Assembly: GCA_942491145.1 (NCBI GenBank)
Contig: CALOBC010000017.1
Coordinates: 372,001-436,000 of the forward strand
Source of the DNA: CAXQUZ01 sp942491145
Lineage (GTDB): Bacteria > Myxococcota_A > UBA796 > UBA2385
DNA length: 64,000 nt
Direction of reading: 5' to 3'
Shown: piece by piece, positions 59,428 to 64,000 of the stretch
How the letters are laid out: every line of letters starts with the position of its first letter
Position numbering within the stretch: the first letter of the stretch is position 1
Position numbers and translations under genes: made by a program
Notes under the pieces: model-generated
Database searches by the model: none
Told to the model about the DNA's origin: nothing
Seen by the model: only the letters and a program-made list of their open reading frames with translations

Positions 59428-59970
59428 CTATTGGCGTCGAAACACCCGCCGCACGGTGATGGGTGTGCCGTTGTCTGTCGTTTGAACGATGGTCTGGGTC
59501 ATCGTGGCACCGCCGTCGTCCAGCGACCGCGTGATGGTGGTGCGGATCGGCACACCATCGGGATCAGCGCCGATGCTGTGGGTGATGAGCACGGTGCCCT
59601 TCCACCGGTGGCTGACCATGCTGGGGCCACTGCGCTCGCTCTCGACTCTGCGGGGCTCGCCGTCGACAATCATCTTCTGGACGACGTTCTTGGCCGCGGA
59701 CTTGACCTCAAGGTCGAGGGTGTCTTCGGCTTGTTGGATCACTTGGGTGATGTCCAGGCTGCTCGCGATCTTCCGCTCCACCATCGAGATGCCTTGGGCC
59801 TTGAGCAGGGGCTCCATGCTGTCCGACGCGGCGCGGTCCAGCTGCCAGGTTCCCGAGAAGTCCGTCGGCGCGGCCCATGCGGCGCGGGGATGGACGAGGA
59901 CAAGGCCGGTCGCAGGCATCGTGAGGGCCAGCGACAGCAAGGCGGGCATCCAGGAGCGGGTCGGCAACAT
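59428..59970 (-). CDS. Exported lipocalin-like protein
   Basis: 180 residues with a signal peptide (hydrophobic 8-24, cleavage near AAWAAP, residue 34). The mature part begins DFSGTWQLDRAASD, the usual opening of small exported lipocalin/FABP-like domains, and continues as an antiparallel barrel with TVLITHS and ATMTQTIVQTT strands. Likely binds a small hydrophobic ligand. Alone in its unit. Confidence 0.65.
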   Translation of the reverse strand: MLPTRSWMPALLSLALTMPATGLVLVHPRAAWAAPTDFSGTWQLDRAASDSMEPLLKAQGISMVERKIASSLDITQVIQQAEDTLDLEVKSAAKNVVQKMIVDGEPRRVESERSGPSMVSHRWKGTVLITHSIGADPDGVPIRTTITRSLDDGGATMTQTIVQTTDNGTPITVRRVFRRQ

Positions 59971-60070
59971 GGGGGGTCCGGGACCAGAGGCGAGCCCAGT
60001 CTACAGTGAAGGGCTGGGGGTGCCAGACCCAAGCCACTGCACGCCACTGCGCCCGGTCCGGAGGATGCCC

Positions 60071-61198
60071 TCACCGGGGCTGGCCGTCGATCCAGACCGC
60101 TTCGGGTTGGGTCAGCGTGCCGATGTCTTGGCGGGGATCGGTCTGCAACACAAGCCAGCTCGCCGCCTTGCCCACGCTGATGCTCCCAAGCTCGTCCATG
60201 CCCCAGAATGACGCAGGAGTGGATGTTCCCGATGCGATGATGCCGTCCGGGCTCATGCCGGCGTCGCCCATCAGCCGCAGCTCATCGCCGGAGATGCCAG
60301 GGCTGCGTGTGTTGCCGAAGTCGGTGCCATAGAGCACGGTGGCGCCTTGGGCATGCAGGGCCGCCAAGTTGGCCACGGTGGTGGCACCGCCCCCAAATGC
60401 CGCAAGAGTGGTGATCACCGCTCGGGGCGCCCAGGCTTCGGTTGTGGCAGCGGTCAACCCCACGGTGGGGGTGTGGGCCAACACATCCGCGCCGGCTCGG
60501 GCCGCACGCAGGCTGTCTTCGGTGCCCAGCGCATGCACGGCGAGCTTGAGGTTGTGTTGGTGGGCCGCCTCTGCAATGGCTGCCAACTGGGCGTCGTCCA
60601 GGCCGCCGCTGCCGTCCACGGGACTCTTGATCACCCGGGCGCCGGCCTCGGCGAGTGTGGTCACGGCTGCGGTGGCTTCGAGAGCATCGGCGACCTCCAG
60701 TCCGTAGCCGTTGCGTCCCCAGGACTGGGTGGGGTAGCCACCGACGGCCGTGACCATGGGGCCTGCGTTGAGCAACCGAAGCGCTCCCGGGTCCGCCGCG
60801 AGTGCAGAGACGGGGGCGGCGAGGTCCACGGCGCCCGCGATGCCCCCGTCCAGCATGGCCTTGGCCTCGGGCAGATAGGCGAGGTGGACGTGGCTGTCGA
60901 TGAAGGCGGGCACGAGCCAGCGGCCGCTCAGGTCCAGCTCGGACAGGCCCACTTCGCCGACGGTGCCCGGGGGGCCGAGCGCTTGAACCTTGCCTTCGGA
61001 GACCCACACATCACACACCAAGCCACCACAAGGCCCGTCTCCGAGAATGGTCGCTCCGCGCAGCAACACGCCGTCTGGGTAGGGCGCGGGTGTGGGGGTT
61101 GCAGTGTCCGATGTGTCGGTGGGGGTGGACGTCGAGCCGGCAGACACAGGGGCGGCGCCGCAAGCCACGGCAACCCATAGAAATGGCAAACCACGCAT
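60071..61198 (-). CDS. Imidazolonepropionase-like amidohydrolase lipoprotein
   Basis: 375 residues from ATG 61198 (GGAG upstream). Lipobox AVAC (Cys13) then a Thr/Pro-rich linker. Amidohydrolase metal residues: HVH in DSHVHL, KSPVDG where the bridging Lys or nearby residue lies, HALG, AHTP and the catalytic Asp in YGTDFGN. The end has GSISVGKAASWLVL, typical of the family. Exported relatives hydrolyse cyclic amides or peptides (Xaa-Pro). An uncommon lipid-anchored form; substrate unknown. Confidence 0.8.
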   Translation of the reverse strand: MRGLPFLWVAVACGAAPVSAGSTSTPTDTSDTATPTPAPYPDGVLLRGATILGDGPCGGLVCDVWVSEGKVQALGPPGTVGEVGLSELDLSGRWLVPAFIDSHVHLAYLPEAKAMLDGGIAGAVDLAAPVSALAADPGALRLLNAGPMVTAVGGYPTQSWGRNGYGLEVADALEATAAVTTLAEAGARVIKSPVDGSGGLDDAQLAAIAEAAHQHNLKLAVHALGTEDSLRAARAGADVLAHTPTVGLTAATTEAWAPRAVITTLAAFGGGATTVANLAALHAQGATVLYGTDFGNTRSPGISGDELRLMGDAGMSPDGIIASGTSTPASFWGMDELGSISVGKAASWLVLQTDPRQDIGTLTQPEAVWIDGQPR

Positions 61199-61549
61199 CA
61201 GTGCTCCAGGGACAGGTGGCTGGGCTTCGTTGGGGGGCCGGGGCTGGATCACTGGTGTGCTGCGGAGTGAGAACTGGGCGTGGCGGCGGCGGGCAGCGAG
61301 CGGGGGCGAGCGCATGCCCAGGCCGTGGCCCCCTCGGCACCTCCGCGCAGCGCCGGCGTGGGGCGTGGGCCTCCGGGATCTGCGTTGCCAGCGAGTCGTC
61401 CGGCGTCAAGCGTGCGGAGGGCGGGGGCGTCCGCTGCGTGTGGGACCCGTGGTGATTGCTGCGTTGCGGCATTTGTTGACGCGGTGCAACAAGCTGGGTA
61501 CCCGCTTGCGACGAGTCGGCGCCCTGGCCGTCCGCTGGGGGAGCACCCG
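61199..61549. other. 351-base divergent promoter region
   Basis: Lies between the amidohydrolase lipoprotein and the symporter, both of which start here. Open frames run through it but lack codon bias. No clear operator or hairpin was seen. Confidence 0.4.
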
Positions 61550-62989
61550 ATGGCCGCATTCCTGAACACTGTCGCGGACCATGGCATCGCATGGGTGCTG
61601 TTCCTGATCTACATGCTGCTCACCAGCATGTTGGCGTGGCGCGGCGGGCGCATGACCGACTCAAAAGAGGGCTTTGCGCTGGGCTCGGGCACGATGCATC
61701 CTGCGGTGGCCGGAATCACGCTGGGGGCTTGCCTTGCATCCAGCGCGACCTTTGTGATCTTCCCGGGTTTTGTCTACGCCGATGGCTTGCCGGCGCTCAT
61801 TGGGTTCAGTGTTCCGTTGATCGGGGGCCTCCTCGTTGGCCTCGTGCTGCTGGCCCCTCGGTTTCAGACCATCGGGGGGCAGAGCAAGGCCCTCACCGTG
61901 CCCCACTGGCTCGGTGCCCGCTACGCCAGCCCCATGCTGCGGCGGGTGTTCTCGGCGCTCAACATCCTCAATGTGGCCTATCTTGTGTTGATCGCGGTGG
62001 GCTGTGGCTACGTCATGGAAGCGGCGCTGGGCATGCCCTACCCGGCGGCCGTGGTGCTCATTGTGGGGTTTGTCTTTGCCTACACAGGCTTTGGCGGCGC
62101 GTGGGCCCATGCGTTCACCAACACCGCTCAGGGTGCGCTGATGCTGGTGATGGCGGTGGTCATCTTTGCCTCTGGATGGCAGTTCTGGGCGGACGGCAGC
62201 TTGTGGGCCGACTTGGCGAGCAGCGGGATGGTGGCCGCGGAGTCGGTGCTGTTCAGCTCGCCGGCCGAGGTGTGGTTGGTGCCTTTTGTGATGGGCATGG
62301 CGCTGACCACCCAGCCCCACTTGTTGACCAAGGCCCTGTATGTGGAGGGGCGACGGGCCTTGGGTTGGACAATTGCCATTGGCATCGGCACGTTCACGGT
62401 GTTCTGTTTGGTGTTGTTTGTGGGCGCCTATGCCCGCCTCAGCTTGGGTGGCGACGTGGCCCAAGACCGCGTGGTGGCGACCTATCTGGCGTCGGCATTC
62501 CCGTGGCCGGCTGTGGGTGCGATGGTGAGTGTGGCCATCCTGGCGGCGTCCATGTCGACCATGGATGGGCTGCTGGTGGCCATCTCGGCATCGGTGGGCA
62601 ACGACTTGCTCCCCGGGCGGGGCTCGGTGCGCACAAACCAAGCGATCCTGGCTGGTTTGGCACTGTTGACCATCGCCATTGCGTTGAGCCCGCCCCGGCT
62701 TGTGTTGATCTTGGGCCAACAAGGTGTCTATGGGCTGGTGGTCGCGTCGGCCGGTCCGCTGGTCGCGGGCTTGTTCCGTGCTGGTCCGCTGCGGGGGTCG
62801 ACCGCCCTCGCGAGCGCGGGCCTTGCGTTGGTCACCCACTTTGGCCTTGCGTTGTGGGGACTGTCCGCGCTGGGGCTTGCACCAAACCCCGGCGTGGCAG
62901 GCGCATGTGCCCTGGTGGTGGGTATTCCCGTGGCCTTCCTTGGCAAGGCGCCGGTCGGTCCTGCGCAACCGGTGGCGCCGCTGTCGTGA
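61550..62989 (+). CDS. Sodium:solute symporter family protein
   Basis: 479 residues from ATG 61550 (GGAG seven bases upstream), about thirteen membrane segments. Family marks: SGTMHPAVAGITLGACLASS near the first sodium site, SKALTVPHWLGARYASPMLRRV, AYTGFGGAWAHAFTN with the conserved Trp-Ala block, QPHLLTKAL, and ASMSTMDGLLVAISASVGND, the usual sodium-binding segment. Transports an organic solute with Na+; the nearest types are proline/pantothenate/nucleoside-like. Divergent from the amidohydrolase, which might supply the solute. Confidence 0.85.
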   Translation: MAAFLNTVADHGIAWVLFLIYMLLTSMLAWRGGRMTDSKEGFALGSGTMHPAVAGITLGACLASSATFVIFPGFVYADGLPALIGFSVPLIGGLLVGLVLLAPRFQTIGGQSKALTVPHWLGARYASPMLRRVFSALNILNVAYLVLIAVGCGYVMEAALGMPYPAAVVLIVGFVFAYTGFGGAWAHAFTNTAQGALMLVMAVVIFASGWQFWADGSLWADLASSGMVAAESVLFSSPAEVWLVPFVMGMALTTQPHLLTKALYVEGRRALGWTIAIGIGTFTVFCLVLFVGAYARLSLGGDVAQDRVVATYLASAFPWPAVGAMVSVAILAASMSTMDGLLVAISASVGNDLLPGRGSVRTNQAILAGLALLTIAIALSPPRLVLILGQQGVYGLVVASAGPLVAGLFRAGPLRGSTALASAGLALVTHFGLALWGLSALGLAPNPGVAGACALVVGIPVAFLGKAPVGPAQPVAPLS

Positions 62990-63014
62990 GTGCCCCACAT
63001 CAGGGCAAGATGGC

Positions 63015-63842
63015 TCAGCGGCCGGTGGTGGTCCAGGTTGGGGCGTGCTGGTTCAACAGTGCATGGATGGCATCGAGCACGGCAGCCACGGTGCGCGGCC
63101 GCGCAGCATCCCCATGGGGCGGGGCAAACGCACCGGAGTCATTGTCGAAGTAGCGTCCGGTCGCGTCGGCAAACTCATCGGACAGGGCTGCGCGAAAGAG
63201 GATGTTGGCCCCCACGTCAGCGCCTGCGCGGCTGCGGCCGAAGCCTTCGCGCACCATGTTGGTGTTGAGCAGAGAGCCGGGGTTGACGGCCACCACCACA
63301 GGGCCGTCGGGGCCGAGCTCTTGGGCCAGTGCGGCCGACCACATCGTCAGCGCCAGCTTGCTCTGGGCATAGGCCGGGAAGTCTTCCATGGTGGCGCCCC
63401 GTCCGGCGAGGGCGTTGAGGTCCACGGTGGCCTGGGCGGCGGAGCTCAAGCTGATGATGCGGCCGTCGGGGGCCATGCTCGGCAGCAGCTGTCGGGTGAG
63501 CAGCACCGGGGCCAGCGTGTTGACGACAAAGCGCACGTCCAGGCCCGTGGCGGTGCGGGGGTTGGGGACCTTGAGCACACCCGCGTTGTTGATGAGGATG
63601 TCGATGCGGGGGTACTTGGCGGCCACGGCGGTCGCGAGCGCATCGACTTGGGACAGGTCGGACAGGTCGGCACGGAAGGTGTCGACCCCACCGGGGCTGT
63701 CGGCCAGCTCACTGCGAACCCGCTCCAGCTTGTCGGCGCTGCGGCCATGGAGCAACACACGGTGGCCGTCGGCAGCGAGCAGACGGGCGGTCTCGAGGCC
63801 GATGCCGTCGGTGGCACCGGTGAGGAGGATGATCTTGGACAT
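63015..63842 (-). CDS. Short-chain dehydrogenase/reductase
   Basis: 275 residues from ATG 63842. NAD(P) motif TGATDGIG at about 8-15, NNAG near 84, catalytic Ser in SLSSAAQ and YAQSK with the Tyr/Lys pair. The length and the HGRSADKLERV start of the second strand resemble retinol-dehydrogenase/WWOX-like enzymes. Substrate unknown. Convergent with the symporter. Confidence 0.86.
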   Translation of the reverse strand: MSKIILLTGATDGIGLETARLLAADGHRVLLHGRSADKLERVRSELADSPGGVDTFRADLSDLSQVDALATAVAAKYPRIDILINNAGVLKVPNPRTATGLDVRFVVNTLAPVLLTRQLLPSMAPDGRIISLSSAAQATVDLNALAGRGATMEDFPAYAQSKLALTMWSAALAQELGPDGPVVVAVNPGSLLNTNMVREGFGRSRAGADVGANILFRAALSDEFADATGRYFDNDSGAFAPPHGDAARPRTVAAVLDAIHALLNQHAPTWTTTGR

Positions 63843-64000
63843 GGGGAATCCGTTGGCTTGAGAAGTGGGGCAACACGGTGTTGTTGAGCTTGTCGAGCGC
63901 AGCGTCGAGGTCGTCGCGTTGGAACCGCAGGTTGAGCGCCACATGGTTGGTGCCCCGAGAAGCAAGCGCCCGTTGGAAAACAGGTCCACGGTGGCGGCCG
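63709..64000 (-). CDS. Possible 3' end of a gene beyond the window
   Basis: From the right edge inward a frame with native codon use reads QRALASRGTNHVALNLRFQ then DDLDAALDKLNNTVLPHF. Codon bias fails after about 63850, where the frame runs over the SDR gene to a stop at 63709. Either the gene ends in a frameshift close to 63850 or the match is chance. No family is recognised. Confidence 0.3.
   Translation of the reverse strand, partial: GRHRGPVFQRALASRGTNHVALNLRFQRDDLDAALDKLNNTVLPHFSSQRIPHVQDHPPHRCHRRHRPRDRPSARCRRPPCVAPWPQRRQAGAGSQ

Overview
The window is GC-rich and densely coding, with short intergenic gaps and many start/stop overlaps (ATGA, TGATG, GTGA). It looks chromosomal and bacterial. 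A six-unit MopE-type metal-binding repeat protein, a long series of predicted lipoproteins and secreted proteins, a SprA-related zinc protein, FG-GAP and TPR proteins, and Shine-Dalgarno-led ATG/GTG/TTG starts suggest an environmental Myxococcota or related former Deltaproteobacterium. That placement is an inference from gene content. There is no rRNA, CRISPR array, transposase or phage gene; two tRNAs are present, Arg(UCU) at 39887 and Asn(GUU) at 46418.

Layout. 1-8 kb: end of an alpha/beta hydrolase, secreted and TPR proteins, a hypoxanthine-type phosphoribosyltransferase and an aldehyde (succinate-semialdehyde type) dehydrogenase. 8-13 kb: MopE/beta-helix lipoprotein, an unrecognised gene with an apparent frameshift, and a FixJ-like regulator whose receiver lacks its phosphorylation residues. 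13-19 kb: an orphan ParA ATPase; a four-gene minus-strand ABC operon (lipoprotein, LolD-like ATPase, FtsX/MacB-like permease, zinc-type binding lipoprotein) that starts in the same nine bases as a divergent CaiB-type CoA-transferase. 19-24 kb: sulfotransferase, FabH-like condensing enzyme, SbcD-like phosphoesterase and a DRB0094-type RNA ligase. 24-27 kb: BlaI-like repressor plus a membrane M56 (BlaR1-type) peptidase fused to a lytic transglycosylase domain, then a zinc alcohol dehydrogenase. 27-41.5 kb: envelope proteins (predicted outer-membrane protein, large lipoprotein hydrolase, lipoprotein, SGNH-type protein), a giant coiled-coil/polyproline protein with a small coiled-coil partner, tRNA-Arg, and a SprA-related protein. 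41.8-46.5 kb: repeat-helix protein, FdhD, zinc-protease lipoprotein, HEAT-like exported protein, tRNA-Asn. 46.7-52 kb: a probable nitric-oxide/oxygen module (MOSC protein, two hemerythrins, an NnrS-like membrane protein, a TetR-DUF2249 fusion regulator and heme A synthase) with a palindrome between the divergent TetR and hemerythrin genes. 52-64 kb: FG-GAP lipoprotein, DsbA-fold protein, a pair of dynamin-like GTPases of which one is degenerate, an NmrA-like protein, amidohydrolase lipoprotein, sodium:solute symporter and a short-chain dehydrogenase.

Strongest candidates for new biology: the BlaI / M56-lytic transglycosylase pair at 23.85-25.77 kb, which joins a signalling protease to a peptidoglycan-binding or cleaving domain; the TetR-DUF2249 regulator with its hemerythrin/NnrS regulon; the dynamin pair with an inactive-looking partner; the hybrid ABC operon pairing a zinc-type binding protein with an FtsX-type permease; and the giant coiled-coil protein with a duplicated C-terminal motif.
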